A DNA stretch of 64,000 nt, taken from Chitinophagaceae bacterium 26-R-25 (GTDB lineage Bacteria > Bacteroidota > Bacteroidia > Chitinophagales > Chitinophagaceae). The notes below the pieces were generated by a model. It saw only the letters and a program-made list of their open reading frames with translations, had not been told where the DNA came from and ran no database searches. The translations under genes and the position numbers were made by a program. The stretch spans positions 372,001 through 436,000 of the forward strand of contig JARWSJ010000001.1 of assembly GCA_029906195.1 (NCBI GenBank). The letters are read 5' to 3'. This document shows, one piece after another, positions 25,327 through 34,870 of this stretch. The stretch's first letter is position 1; each line of letters begins with the position of its first letter.

Positions 25327-26805
25327 CTAGGTTCTCATTCCGAAATCCACCACCTTTCCAAATCCGCCGAAAGTATTGACCAGCACCAGATCGCCAGTTG
25401 ACGACATCTGAAAAAAGTAGGCTTTGCTTTCCGTGCCGTTCCAGGTGATCACCACCAGTTGTGGGGCGCCGAGCATTGGAACGGGGCACTTCATAACAGT
25501 GATATTTTCCTGTGCCGGAAATGTATATTGTGGCAAGACGGTATTGGAAGTTGTTTCGTACCTGTAAAGCTTATTGGCCGCTCCATAGTAGAGATGCGGT
25601 GAAATTATCGAAGAAGCCGCTGCGCTCATTTGCGCAATGTCAGGCGCCGCAGCGAGACTTACCTTCTTAAGCGTAGCTACCGGTGAAGCCACGGTGGTAT
25701 TGGTTTTGACGCGCATGTAATAGACCGTATTGCTTGCGTCTTTCAACAACGCATCGCTTTCACTGGGAATCGAAGACTCAGACATGTACAACATGTCCAT
25801 TTCCACGTTATTCATATCAAACAATGTACTGGCTTGTGCAGAAAAGCGGGTCATACCGGTTCCGGTTGACGGGACAAATAAGAAGCGTTTTCCCTGGTTA
25901 TCATACACGGTATTGCCACCTACAGAAAACGGTGCCAGGTTGTAATTCAGATCTCCATCAGGGGTAAGCAATGTTTCTCCGAATTTTTTCGCACCAGGAA
26001 AACCTCCAACAATATCAACGTTCAACTTCCCATTGTTTACCAACATACTGATAGTGCCGGCAAACCATTTCATATGGGATACATTCAAAGTTGTGGGTGG
26101 TTTGTAAAAGAGTGCAGGCAATGCGAATTTTCTGCTCATTTTTATATAATCCAGCTCGGCACCATCTGACTCTGAGAACAGGTACATTTTCCTGGAAGGA
26201 ACTGATATGTCATCTGTAACCGGGAAAGTGGAAATGTACATGCCCTTTGGTTTCCCGGCCATTGGCGCGCCATTTAATCCGGCATACAAGTTGTGCACCA
26301 CGGTGTTGTCAAGCAGGATCATGGAATAGTCGGTGTTTCCGCCTACATCTTCCAGTAGCACCCATCCTTGAGAAAATCGATTGGTCACAGTTACTATGTA
26401 TTTCAAATAGGTACTTACCCCGGTTTCCTTTACCGTCACTTTGTACACCAATGTATACTGACTTCCGATTGCAAAAGGATAAACTACTTTCAACGCAAGG
26501 TTGCGATCGTTGGACAAAACTGTAACGGCAGCGTTCGGCGCTTGTCCCTGTGAACTGTTCCATACCGACCATTCGAAAGAAAGGCCGGATTCATCTTTGC
26601 CAAGTGACTGAACAATTGCTGGCTGCACCTTGAGCGTATCCTCATAATTCACTTGTAATGCCTGGCTCGTACCCTGTGCATAGGAAATGGTGAGATCATT
26701 TATTGCTTTGTAATCATAGTTTCCATTATCCTTATAACAACCTCCCATACCCGCCATCGCTAACAGGAGTGTTGCATGAAATATCCGTAAAAAATTTATT
26801 CTCAT
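25327..26805 (-). CDS. PKD-like family surface lipoprotein
   Basis: 492 residues with a lipoprotein signal (MAGMGGC, Cys at 23). The mature start YKDNGNYDYKAINDLTI is the hallmark of the Bacteroidota PKD-like family lipoproteins found behind SusD genes. The N-terminal part is Ig/PKD-like (about 35-150, ending KYIVTVTNRFSQGWVLLED); the rest is beta-rich, possibly propeller-like, with repeated YYMR, LYYG and LYRYE strands. It is probably exported to the outer surface as an accessory binding subunit of the SusC/SusD complex. No catalytic motif was seen. Confidence 0.83.
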   Translation of the reverse strand: MRINFLRIFHATLLLAMAGMGGCYKDNGNYDYKAINDLTISYAQGTSQALQVNYEDTLKVQPAIVQSLGKDESGLSFEWSVWNSSQGQAPNAAVTVLSNDRNLALKVVYPFAIGSQYTLVYKVTVKETGVSTYLKYIVTVTNRFSQGWVLLEDVGGNTDYSMILLDNTVVHNLYAGLNGAPMAGKPKGMYISTFPVTDDISVPSRKMYLFSESDGAELDYIKMSRKFALPALFYKPPTTLNVSHMKWFAGTISMLVNNGKLNVDIVGGFPGAKKFGETLLTPDGDLNYNLAPFSVGGNTVYDNQGKRFLFVPSTGTGMTRFSAQASTLFDMNNVEMDMLYMSESSIPSESDALLKDASNTVYYMRVKTNTTVASPVATLKKVSLAAAPDIAQMSAAASSIISPHLYYGAANKLYRYETTSNTVLPQYTFPAQENITVMKCPVPMLGAPQLVVITWNGTESKAYFFQMSSTGDLVLVNTFGGFGKVVDFGMRT

Positions 26806-26865
26806 TTGCTGATTATTATTGCCTGGTGCAACAGGCAGATTAACATTTAGATACTTAGCATACCA

Positions 26866-27591
26866 TTAAGGCAGCACCACCCTGTTTTTATTTTCATCGT
26901 ACAGCGGCCCGTTCTGTTGCTCATATTCATACAATGCGAGGTGTACCTGCTGTACAAGGAAACTCATTTCCCCGGGATAGATCGGTCCGTTCCAGTTTAT
27001 TTTACCCGTTGCCTTGATCATGAATTTGAATTTTACAACGGAAAAATCGCCAAACTTGGGTTGCAGCGTTGAGGCCCAGTTGGCTGGCTTCAACACCTGA
27101 TCGTCGATGGCAATTTTGAATTGTACACGAGTGCGGTTCCCGGTGAGGCGAAGCTTGTCATCATAACCAGGTTTGAAATCCTTTGATTCGGCTACGTTAA
27201 AGTCAGCAGTAATGATGGTGTCCTTCATGCCCGGTTGTTTGTATAAATACACGGGTATCCTTGCCTGATATGCTCCCGCAGGCACAATCAATGGTCCGGT
27301 TGAAAAATGATAGCCCCATTTTGCCGTAGAAGTATCAGCGAGGACGAGCTTGAATTCCCTGTCTCGCTGCTCGGCATTTCCCATAATACGCATAATCATA
27401 TAAACAGTATCCGTTGTCACAGTGAGCGGTTGTATGCCAAAAGAATAATTGATACTATCTGAAATATTAGCATAGGAATCAAAATAAATGCGTGGGTCCT
27501 GTTCGTACATCAGGCGATCATCTTTGCTGCAGCTGCCTGCCAGTATTCCGGCGGCAAACAAGAGAAATAGTATGTTTAGTTTTGATTGCAT
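26866..27591 (-). CDS. DUF4843-type surface lipoprotein
   Basis: 241 residues from the ATG at 27591, with a lipobox LAGSC (Cys at 21); the frame to 27612 would need a TTG. The pattern DRLMYEQDPRIYFDSYANISDSINYSFG...V.I.G....RDREFKLVL is that of DUF4843, an Ig-like lipoprotein family found between SusD and PKD-like genes. Late residues PKFGDFSVVKFKFMI complete it. It is likely a structural or substrate-binding accessory on the cell surface. It follows SusD closely (17 nt), so co-expression is near certain. Molecular role unknown. Confidence 0.83.
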   Translation of the reverse strand: MQSKLNILFLLFAAGILAGSCSKDDRLMYEQDPRIYFDSYANISDSINYSFGIQPLTVTTDTVYMIMRIMGNAEQRDREFKLVLADTSTAKWGYHFSTGPLIVPAGAYQARIPVYLYKQPGMKDTIITADFNVAESKDFKPGYDDKLRLTGNRTRVQFKIAIDDQVLKPANWASTLQPKFGDFSVVKFKFMIKATGKINWNGPIYPGEMSFLVQQVHLALYEYEQQNGPLYDENKNRVVLP

Positions 27592-27608
27592 GGTAGTAGT
27601 TTTATTTT

Positions 27609-29069
27609 TCAATAACTCAATTCAACAGCCGGATAAGGGAACACATAAGTGGAAGGCAACATGACTACGCCCGTTCCGTCAGGGATCACCTGTTTATTGG
27701 TTCGCTTGTAGTAGAACCATAACTGACCTTCTGCGTAAAACTCTTTTCTGTGTTCCTTTTCTATCTCCACCTGTAGTGCTGCGCTGGTCGATGGGTCTGG
27801 CAGAACAGGAATCTGCCGCGCTTTTCGAACGACATTGAGCCACGTAATGCCATCGTGCAGCGTTTCACTTGCTTCAGCTGCTATGTAATACATTTCCGAT
27901 AAACGAATCACAGGCACTACGGAAGCGTTTGTATTCGTAGCATTATCGAAAGATAATTTCCGGGTATAGACCACCGCAGGAAAGAGTTGGTACCAGAGAG
28001 GCTTTACTGATGACGGGCTTCTGATATCCGTTCCATAACCGGCCTGTGTTGTTTCATACATCGCGTTCAGTTTAGGAAGAGTGGAGAACAGGTCGTAAGC
28101 ATCCGGCGCATTAGGTGTGGATGCAACAAACACATCATCTGTTCTTTTTTTAAGCCCGGAGGTATAGATGGAAAAAATATGCTCTGATGCGAAATTCATA
28201 TCAGCAAGAGAGCTGGAAGGATCTACCACTAACGATGCGGGATTGACAAAACCAAACTTGCCTGCATTTATTACGTCTTTTGCATAGCTCAATGCCTCTG
28301 CCTTCATTCCCTTGTATAGGTAGAGCCTCGCCAGTGCAGCTTTTACTGCCCAATAGTTGAGATGATTTTGACGGAACTGCAGATCGGGGTTATCAATTTT
28401 TGGGTTTAATGCACCTGGATTATTATCCATGCTACCTGCCAATAATGTTTCAGCTGCTTTCAGGTCTTCTTCGCATTTTTTTAGTACCGCATCCACAGTC
28501 AATTGATCCTGTCTTGTTACCGTGAATTTATCCATATAGGGAATGCCAGGCTGGGCTGCATTTGCTCCATCCAGGTATGCCAGCGCAAAGCAGCGCAGCA
28601 GATCGAAATGCATGAAGGCACGCATTCCCAGGGCCTCGCCTTTTACAATTCGATAGTCGGCATCTTTCAGCACACCGTTATCGGCATTCTTCAAAATGAA
28701 ATTACACTGGGCGATAGTGGCATACATAGAGATCCATATATTGGTGATTTTGACACGGGAGATATCGTCTCCTGCGTAATCATAACGGGTGATGCGTCCA
28801 AAAGAGGTGTTTGTGCTGGACTTACTTTCATACCGTTGCGCCAAAATATCAAGCAGGTCGTAGCTCAGCACAGCCCCATACAAGTTTGGATCTGCAGCTT
28901 TCTGATACATACCGAAGAGTGCATCGTAGAAGCCTTGCGTAGAGGAGAACTGTTCTTCTTCCTTCACCTGTGTTTGCGGTGACACGTCCAGCCATTTTTT
29001 ACAGGAGCTTAGTCCTGTCATCATTACGATGAAGATGAAAAGTGTGCGGAATTTATTTATATGCTTCAT
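27609..29069 (-). CDS. RagB/SusD-family outer-membrane lipoprotein (locus 2)
   Basis: 486 residues from the ATG at 29069 (MKHINKFRTLFIFIVMMTG); the frame to 29129 runs into the SusC gene and is rejected. Lipobox LSSC, then KKWLDVSPQTQVKEEEQFSS, the usual RagB/SusD opening. Helical TPR-like repeats follow, with GEALGMRAFMHFDLLRCFA and the C-terminal RKEFYAEGQLWFYYKR block that all SusD proteins share. It caps the SusC barrel just upstream (8 nt gap) and binds the ligand. With DUF4843, PKD-like and TlpA partners the ligand is more likely a peptide or protein than a glycan, but this is inference from context. Confidence 0.93.
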   Translation of the reverse strand: MKHINKFRTLFIFIVMMTGLSSCKKWLDVSPQTQVKEEEQFSSTQGFYDALFGMYQKAADPNLYGAVLSYDLLDILAQRYESKSSTNTSFGRITRYDYAGDDISRVKITNIWISMYATIAQCNFILKNADNGVLKDADYRIVKGEALGMRAFMHFDLLRCFALAYLDGANAAQPGIPYMDKFTVTRQDQLTVDAVLKKCEEDLKAAETLLAGSMDNNPGALNPKIDNPDLQFRQNHLNYWAVKAALARLYLYKGMKAEALSYAKDVINAGKFGFVNPASLVVDPSSSLADMNFASEHIFSIYTSGLKKRTDDVFVASTPNAPDAYDLFSTLPKLNAMYETTQAGYGTDIRSPSSVKPLWYQLFPAVVYTRKLSFDNATNTNASVVPVIRLSEMYYIAAEASETLHDGITWLNVVRKARQIPVLPDPSTSAALQVEIEKEHRKEFYAEGQLWFYYKRTNKQVIPDGTGVVMLPSTYVFPYPAVELSY

Positions 29070-29076
29070 GATGAAT

Positions 29077-32000
29077 TTATAAAGAGGTTTGAAATTGAAG
29101 AGTATAACTTCTGCTGAAAGGATACTCAAGACCGCGTTCTCTTTTGATGGACGAAACGTTGAAGAGGTCGCCAGTGTAAAGCGATATCCTTGTATTGCTT
29201 AGCCGCATTTTTTTGTTCCAGGAATCTGAGAAGCGGTAGTAGACAGACACACTCTGCGCATGAAGCACATTGTTATCCTGCACAAAGCGCGAAGTGGCAT
29301 AAGTGGTGGTAGTAGAAACTCCGCTAAGGTTTCTTGCGCCCTTGAAAAAGACCTGGTCACCCGGTTTCATCCAGCGTTGTTCTGCCACCCTGCGGTCCAC
29401 ATTGTTATTCGGAATGTTTACATTCTCTACCCTGTCAACAAGCGTTTGGTTATAAGCCTGGCCGCCTACTCTGAATTGCAGGAATATATTAAAGCCTATT
29501 CCATTTATTTCAAGGTTGGTGCCGAATGAGCCCTCTACATCTGCACGCGAATCGCCTACGATTACCTGGTCCTGCGGGTTGTAAATATTGGTTAGTTTTC
29601 CGTCCCTTGTTTTATATATTTCCAGTCCATTGGAAGGGTCGATTCCCATAGATGGTACGGCCCATATAGCAGTGGTTGATTGCCCTTCTGCATATTGTGC
29701 ACGAGGCTTTGAAGAAGATGATGTTGCATTGGCCCTATTGATTGCCTTGATGGTGTTAGACACCTTTTCTATTTTGCTTTCTGCAGAGAAGAAGTTGGCA
29801 AAAACTGACCAGTTATTGCGGCTTTTCCTGTTGGCAATAATGTTAAAGCGGGTATTGAGTTCCCATCCCTTGCCGATCAGATCTCCCAGGTTTTCGGAAT
29901 AGGATGTAAATCCAAGAGAGGGCGGTATGGAGATAGATGCGATGCTGCCCTTGGTCTTTTCGATGAAATAGTTTGCTGTTATGTCGAGCCTGTTGAACAA
30001 TGTAAGGTCCACACCCAAATTATTTTTATAAGTGGTTTGCCATTGCAGGTTCGGGTTACCGTAAGCCATCAAATAGGTGCCAATGATACCTCTGTATTCC
30101 CTGTCATTATAGTAGTTGCTGGTATTAAGGCCCAAAAAGCTGTTGAAGTTCTGGGATCCTGTAACGCCATACGAATAACGGATCTTGAAGCGATTCAGCC
30201 AGGAGATATTAGATAAGAGCTTTTCGCGGTGTAGGTTCCAGCCGGCACCGACAGACCAGAAGGGTGCTGTACGTCGATTGGAGCCGAACTGCGAAGAACC
30301 ATCGAGCCTGTAAGAAAGATCCAATAAATATTTGGAATCATAAGCGTAACTCACACTGGAAAGAAGACCTACTAACCTTGAAATATTTTCTGTTCCAAAA
30401 GGCTTGCTATCGGTCGGGTAATGATAGCCCGCCGTGAACTGATCCAGCGTAGGATTCGGAAAGCCTACAACTGTAACGGTTTGTGTAGAAAATGAACGTT
30501 CCGTAATGTTGGCGTTCACTGTCGCAAACAGTTGATGCTTTTGTATCCGGTAGTTGAAATCGGCAATGAAATTTGCATCCAGTCCTGTACTTTTTCCCCA
30601 CGACTTCGTATAACTGCCTTTGTCAAAAGTGGCTGCACCTGCGAACGACGTGTGCTGCGCCGGTAAAAACTTATCGCCTTCATTGCTCTGCTTTGTGGCA
30701 GATGCCCTTGCTGTTAATCGCAACCATTTTGCAGCCTGCCACAGCACAGAAAAGTTGTTCGCAATGGTTGTATAGTTGGTCTTGTTGATGACATTTAAAG
30801 TTGCGTTGTACATGGGATTTAACTGCCGGATAAATACGCTGGAACCGGTAAGATCTTCCAGGTAGAATTTCATCTGACCTGTAGAATCATACGGCGTTAG
30901 GTAAGGATTCAACCTTGTATAGTCACCGAAACTGCCATAAGGAGATTCATCGGCGCGATTGAAATTCAGGCTGAGCTCATTGCGGATCTGAATATTCTTT
31001 GCGCGGTAAGAGAGAAAAGAAGTGGCTCCCGAATTCTTTCTGCCGGAGCCTTTCATCACCCCTGTAGCAACATTATAGAATCCCGACATGCCATACAGCA
31101 CGTCGCCTGCACCACCTTCTACGTATAGGTTATGACGTTGGCTCACTGCCGTCCTTAATGGTTGGGCCATCCAATCTGTATTTACTCCACGGTTGATCTC
31201 GGCCAGTCTCGTATTGTAGTAACCTTGCAGCACGAGATTGTTGTTATTATCCATTGTATCCGTGTACAATCCCAACTTGTTCTCCAGGTCCAGCTTCTCG
31301 CGGGCGTTCAGCAGATCGTAACTGGTAAGGTCGGGCGTTTCTGTACTTAAACTCAGGTTATAAGACAACTGCATTTTACCAGCTTTGGGGCGAACCGTTT
31401 CAACCACGATCACACCGTTTGCGGCACGTGAACCATAGATCGCCGTTGCCGCCGCATCTTTGAGAATGTCGATCTTTGCGACCCTGTTCATGTCGAGATC
31501 GTTAATGCGTTGCAGATTTACTTCAAAGCCGTCTAAAATAAACAGCGGCACATTGGGTGAATTGGCATAGCCAAAAAGATTATTGCGCGGTGTATCGCTT
31601 ATGTCCGGCATACTGTTGCCAGCTCGCAGCACAATATCCGGCAGCTTATTAGGATTGGAACCCGTATTGATATTTTCAACAATGTGCAAAGAAGGATCCA
31701 GTACCGTGAGTGCTGCCAGTATGTTTATACTGTTTACCTTTTTCAGATCCTCTGCTGCAAAGCTGGAAGCCGCACCGGTAAAGGTTTCCTTTGGTCGGGA
31801 CAATAATCCGGTAACCACCATATCCTTCATGGATTCCGTGGTCACTTTCATTCTTATCCTCATCTCAGACGCACTGGTAACTGTGGCTGACATAGTCTCA
31901 TATCCGATGGAAGAAATGACCAGGATATTTCCCGGCTCCGCGTCAAGCGAAAATTTTCCTGTTGCATCAGTGACCGTTCCTGTCTTTGATCCCTTGATCA

Positions 32001-32526
32001 ATACGGACGCGCCCACGATGGGTTCATCGGATTCATTGCGCACAACACCTTTGGCCTGAAAAACGGGAACCAGAACCACTTGCTTTTCTTCGGACGGCAC
32101 AACCACCGGTGGTGCCGTTGGCCTGGGCGAAATCAGGACAGTGTTTTTATCAATGACGAATCGAAACGGCTGGTCCTTTGAGACAAGCGAGAGAAATTCT
32201 TCCAGTGAAATATCCCTGGCCGAAACTGTGATTGGTTTTGCCGTTTTGATCAGGCTCTTCGAGTAAACGACCACATAGCCTGTTTGATGCTCAATAACCT
32301 CGAAAATCTTCTTAAGGTGAACATCTCTTCCTGTAAACGTTACTCTTTGCGACACACCTTTTGCGCTCGCAGAGAGTAAGCCGATGAGAAGAAAAAATGA
32401 AGTCAGCTTCATAATTCGCAGTGTTTTGGTTGTTGGCGAAAGCCATCGTAACACCGTCTTTGCCACTAACGGAACAGGTGGCACGCGAAGGCGGTTACGC
32501 CGGCAACAATGAGCTTTTTTTTGCAT
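29077..32526 (-). CDS. SusC/RagA-family TonB-dependent transporter with STN domain (locus 2)
   Basis: 1149 residues if begun at 32526. The ATG at 32412 (MKLTSFFLLIGLLSASAKG) starts directly at the signal peptide; the 38-residue leader before it is basic and resembles leaders of other Chitinophagaceae SusC proteins. Domains: STN (about 62-112), CarboxypepD_reg-like (about 160-235), plug with ATAIYGSRAANGVIVV near 365, then the barrel ending YTLQFQTSL. The STN domain implies signalling to the FecR gene immediately upstream. The linker after STN is Pro-rich (PRPTAPPVVVPSEE). It works with the adjacent SusD. Confidence 0.92.
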   Translation of the reverse strand: MQKKAHCCRRNRLRVPPVPLVAKTVLRWLSPTTKTLRIMKLTSFFLLIGLLSASAKGVSQRVTFTGRDVHLKKIFEVIEHQTGYVVVYSKSLIKTAKPITVSARDISLEEFLSLVSKDQPFRFVIDKNTVLISPRPTAPPVVVPSEEKQVVLVPVFQAKGVVRNESDEPIVGASVLIKGSKTGTVTDATGKFSLDAEPGNILVISSIGYETMSATVTSASEMRIRMKVTTESMKDMVVTGLLSRPKETFTGAASSFAAEDLKKVNSINILAALTVLDPSLHIVENINTGSNPNKLPDIVLRAGNSMPDISDTPRNNLFGYANSPNVPLFILDGFEVNLQRINDLDMNRVAKIDILKDAAATAIYGSRAANGVIVVETVRPKAGKMQLSYNLSLSTETPDLTSYDLLNAREKLDLENKLGLYTDTMDNNNNLVLQGYYNTRLAEINRGVNTDWMAQPLRTAVSQRHNLYVEGGAGDVLYGMSGFYNVATGVMKGSGRKNSGATSFLSYRAKNIQIRNELSLNFNRADESPYGSFGDYTRLNPYLTPYDSTGQMKFYLEDLTGSSVFIRQLNPMYNATLNVINKTNYTTIANNFSVLWQAAKWLRLTARASATKQSNEGDKFLPAQHTSFAGAATFDKGSYTKSWGKSTGLDANFIADFNYRIQKHQLFATVNANITERSFSTQTVTVVGFPNPTLDQFTAGYHYPTDSKPFGTENISRLVGLLSSVSYAYDSKYLLDLSYRLDGSSQFGSNRRTAPFWSVGAGWNLHREKLLSNISWLNRFKIRYSYGVTGSQNFNSFLGLNTSNYYNDREYRGIIGTYLMAYGNPNLQWQTTYKNNLGVDLTLFNRLDITANYFIEKTKGSIASISIPPSLGFTSYSENLGDLIGKGWELNTRFNIIANRKSRNNWSVFANFFSAESKIEKVSNTIKAINRANATSSSSKPRAQYAEGQSTTAIWAVPSMGIDPSNGLEIYKTRDGKLTNIYNPQDQVIVGDSRADVEGSFGTNLEINGIGFNIFLQFRVGGQAYNQTLVDRVENVNIPNNNVDRRVAEQRWMKPGDQVFFKGARNLSGVSTTTTYATSRFVQDNNVLHAQSVSVYYRFSDSWNKKMRLSNTRISLYTGDLFNVSSIKRERGLEYPFSRSYTLQFQTSL

Positions 32527-32605
32527 AGCTTTGTGCAGTTTGGTTGAATGAATAAATAAGCAGTTGACGCGAAAATTGACTGTGTTCGAACAACCATATC
32601 ATTCG

Positions 32606-32636
32606 CCGGAGATGCTCCAACATCTCCGGTTTTTTT
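32606..32636 (+). repeat. Hairpin between FecR and SusC genes of locus 2
   Basis: CCGGAGATG-CTCCAA-CATCTCCGG is followed by seven T on the plus strand. The genes around it are on the minus strand, where the T tract reads as A before the hairpin. It could be a leader structure for susC, or a terminator against antisense transcription. Confidence 0.65.
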
Positions 32637-32684
32637 ATGATCATTCAGATTTCGAGGAAAGGTTTACTTGTGTTGAATTTTATT

Positions 32685-33902
32685 TCACTGGATAAATAGC
32701 TTCTTCTGGTCAGCATCGAGCCGGCATTTCAGGCCCGAATCTTTGAGAAAGGTGAGTACTACCGATAGACTTACATCCCTGCTCATCTTGCCTCCAATGT
32801 CGATATTCGGAACGCCGTTTTCGTACACTACGTCTATATCGTACCATCGTGAAAGTTCCCGGAATATGTCAGCGGAGGATTTATTTTCGAATGAAAAAAT
32901 TCCATTTTTCCACGAGAGCACTTCCTGCAGGTCAGGATTGGCTGCCAGTTGTGCGTTGCCGTTATGATCAAAGGTTGATTGCTGCCCTGGCTTCAATACG
33001 AGCTGACTGTTTCCCGCAATAATCCTGACAGCACCATCCAATAGCGTAGTGCTGTTGTGGCTGTCGCCAGCATAAGCATTGATGTTGAAAGTTGTTCCCA
33101 ACACTTCGACCGATGCCGGAGACTTTCCGGATGCATTTATAATTTGAACGATGAAAGGACTGTTCTGATTATGTGCCACATCAAAATAGGCTTCACCCGA
33201 TACTTCCACCACACGGCGACTGCCAGCGAACCTCGTCGGATATCTAAGTGAACTGGCCGCATTTAACCACACGCGGGTACCGTCAGACAACACAACGTTG
33301 AAGATTCTGCCCCGCGGCGTTGTTAGCGTATTAAATACATTATCGTCTTGGAGTTTTCCTTTTTCATACTTTAACTGTCCGTTGTGCATAATCGCCTGCG
33401 AACCTCCCTGGGCGGCCACCACACCATTGGCCGCCAGATCGAGCGAAACCTTCGACCCGTCTGCAAGTTGCAATACCGCTCCATTTTTCCCGGGTGCTAT
33501 ATCATTTGATTCAGATGGCTTAACAGCCACAGATGGCCGCTTATCCCTGTTCACATTTATCCAAAAGAAAGTACCCAAAGCCACCAACACGATAGCCGCT
33601 GCCGCTGTCATCCAGCGGAGTTTACGAACCTTTGATTTTGGAATCACAGTTTCTGCAACCATTGGCTTATCAGCAGCCAGCACCTGCTGCAGGATGAGTT
33701 GCCAACTCGTTTCGGCGGGGTCTGCAGAAGGAACAACGGGACAATATTCATCGAAATATTCGCGAATATCAGCTTGTATTTCTTCCTGGTCACTTTCTGC
33801 ATTCAACACGCCCAGTAACTCTTTGTATTCAGCCTGAGTTGCTGCCTCACTGCGCACCTGTGTCAAAAGATAATTCAATCGTTCCTTCTGTAAACTATTC
33901 AT
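32685..33902 (-). CDS. FecR-family anti-sigma factor (locus 2)
   Basis: 405 residues: cytoplasmic sigma-binding segment (1-94), one membrane helix (about 97-115, WMTAAAAIVLVALGTFFWI), a linker, the FecR domain (about 195-300; VVLSDGTRVWLNAASSLRYP and EVSGEAYFDVAHN), and DUF4974 (about 335-405; IDIGGKMSRDVSLSVVLTFL). Function as for other Sus-type anti-sigma factors: it holds the sigma factor encoded just upstream until the STN domain of its SusC signals ligand. The close sequence pattern to the FecR at 35601 suggests that the two head-to-head loci have a common origin. Confidence 0.92.
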   Translation of the reverse strand: MNSLQKERLNYLLTQVRSEAATQAEYKELLGVLNAESDQEEIQADIREYFDEYCPVVPSADPAETSWQLILQQVLAADKPMVAETVIPKSKVRKLRWMTAAAAIVLVALGTFFWINVNRDKRPSVAVKPSESNDIAPGKNGAVLQLADGSKVSLDLAANGVVAAQGGSQAIMHNGQLKYEKGKLQDDNVFNTLTTPRGRIFNVVLSDGTRVWLNAASSLRYPTRFAGSRRVVEVSGEAYFDVAHNQNSPFIVQIINASGKSPASVEVLGTTFNINAYAGDSHNSTTLLDGAVRIIAGNSQLVLKPGQQSTFDHNGNAQLAANPDLQEVLSWKNGIFSFENKSSADIFRELSRWYDIDVVYENGVPNIDIGGKMSRDVSLSVVLTFLKDSGLKCRLDADQKKLFIQ

Positions 33903-34008
33903 CGGCCAGATTTAAAAATTGAGAAGTCAGTACAGAACCAAATTATAATGGTCCCTACTATACTGTTCCCAAAAAATGAAAAATATACACACGCGGGAAA
34001 TAATTTTT

Positions 34009-34596
34009 TTATTTGAAAAAAAGCAGGAGGATAAGGGGAATTTTAATACCATGCTCCGAAAGGTAGTCACGGACTGATTTAGCGGAACGGGTCAATGAAT
34101 TGCGGACGCCCTGGATGGAAATTTGTAATTCCCCGGCAATGTCAGCGGGCTTCATACCGGAAAGACGGTTCATTTCAAAAATTTTACGTCCCTGTTCCGG
34201 CAACTGGCTGATCGCCTCCCGGATCAGTCGGTTAACTTCAGCGCCATTCACTGCATCTTCAGTTTCTGTCGAGATGAGATCCGCATCGTCAAGGTTCCAG
34301 TCAACAACATGGGGAAGCTTGTGGCGCCTGAGGTAACGAAATGAATGGTTATACGCAATCCGGAAGATCCATAGCTGAGGCACCTCCACCGCTGGTAAGC
34401 GGTCGCGGCCGAGCCAAAGATTAAGAAAAACCTCTTGAGCTATATCTTGTACTGCAGTGTCAGATCGCACGATGGGATATATTACCTGTTGGAGTTGCGG
34501 AACGTACAGATTGAACAGCTCCTCAAAAGCCGCTTCATCGCCGATGGCAATTAGATTGAACAGTTTTTTTTCTCTCAGTGTGTTGGTTGTGCTCAA
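34009..34596 (-). CDS. ECF sigma factor with hydrophobic C-terminal tail (locus 2)
   Basis: 195 residues. The only plausible start is TTG at 34596, because no in-frame ATG occurs until residue 139 and none is available upstream. Region 2: LFNLYVPQLQQVIYPIVRSDTAVQDIAQEVFLNLWLGRDRLP; region 4: MKPADIAGELQISIQGVRNSLTRSAKSVRDYL (described by pattern). The protein ends in IKIPLILLLFFK, a hydrophobic tail found on many Sus-linked sigma factors whose purpose is unsettled. It should drive the FecR-SusC-SusD-DUF4843-PKD-TlpA genes. It is divergent from another ECF gene, with 274 nt between their starts. Confidence 0.9.
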   Translation of the reverse strand: MSTTNTLREKKLFNLIAIGDEAAFEELFNLYVPQLQQVIYPIVRSDTAVQDIAQEVFLNLWLGRDRLPAVEVPQLWIFRIAYNHSFRYLRRHKLPHVVDWNLDDADLISTETEDAVNGAEVNRLIREAISQLPEQGRKIFEMNRLSGMKPADIAGELQISIQGVRNSLTRSAKSVRDYLSEHGIKIPLILLLFFK

Positions 34597-34870
34597 AATG
34601 GTTACGCTAAAAAATAGGTTGTAAACATAATTAAATTTAAGCTACGCGAAGCAACAAATACAAAGGTTATGGAACTATACGCTGGTCAAAATGAGTAGCG
34701 TTCTTTACCTTGCTTTATTGGGGCAAGAGAGAATAATCACAAATAATAATTAATATTGAGGAGTCGTTTTGTGACTTCATGTGTGTATTCCTTTTTTAAC
34801 TGAAGAGAAGAACAAGATGATATTCTTCTATGCAATTTTTAACTAAATCTAAGACAAGGATAACCTGGAT

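Noticed and set aside
28503-28982. 159-codon plus-strand frame inside susD of locus 2
   Set aside because: Antisense shadow of a SusD gene with a clear lipobox and conserved C-terminal block.
31583-32059. 158-codon plus-strand frame inside susC of locus 2
   Set aside because: Antisense shadow of a well-defined SusC domain region.
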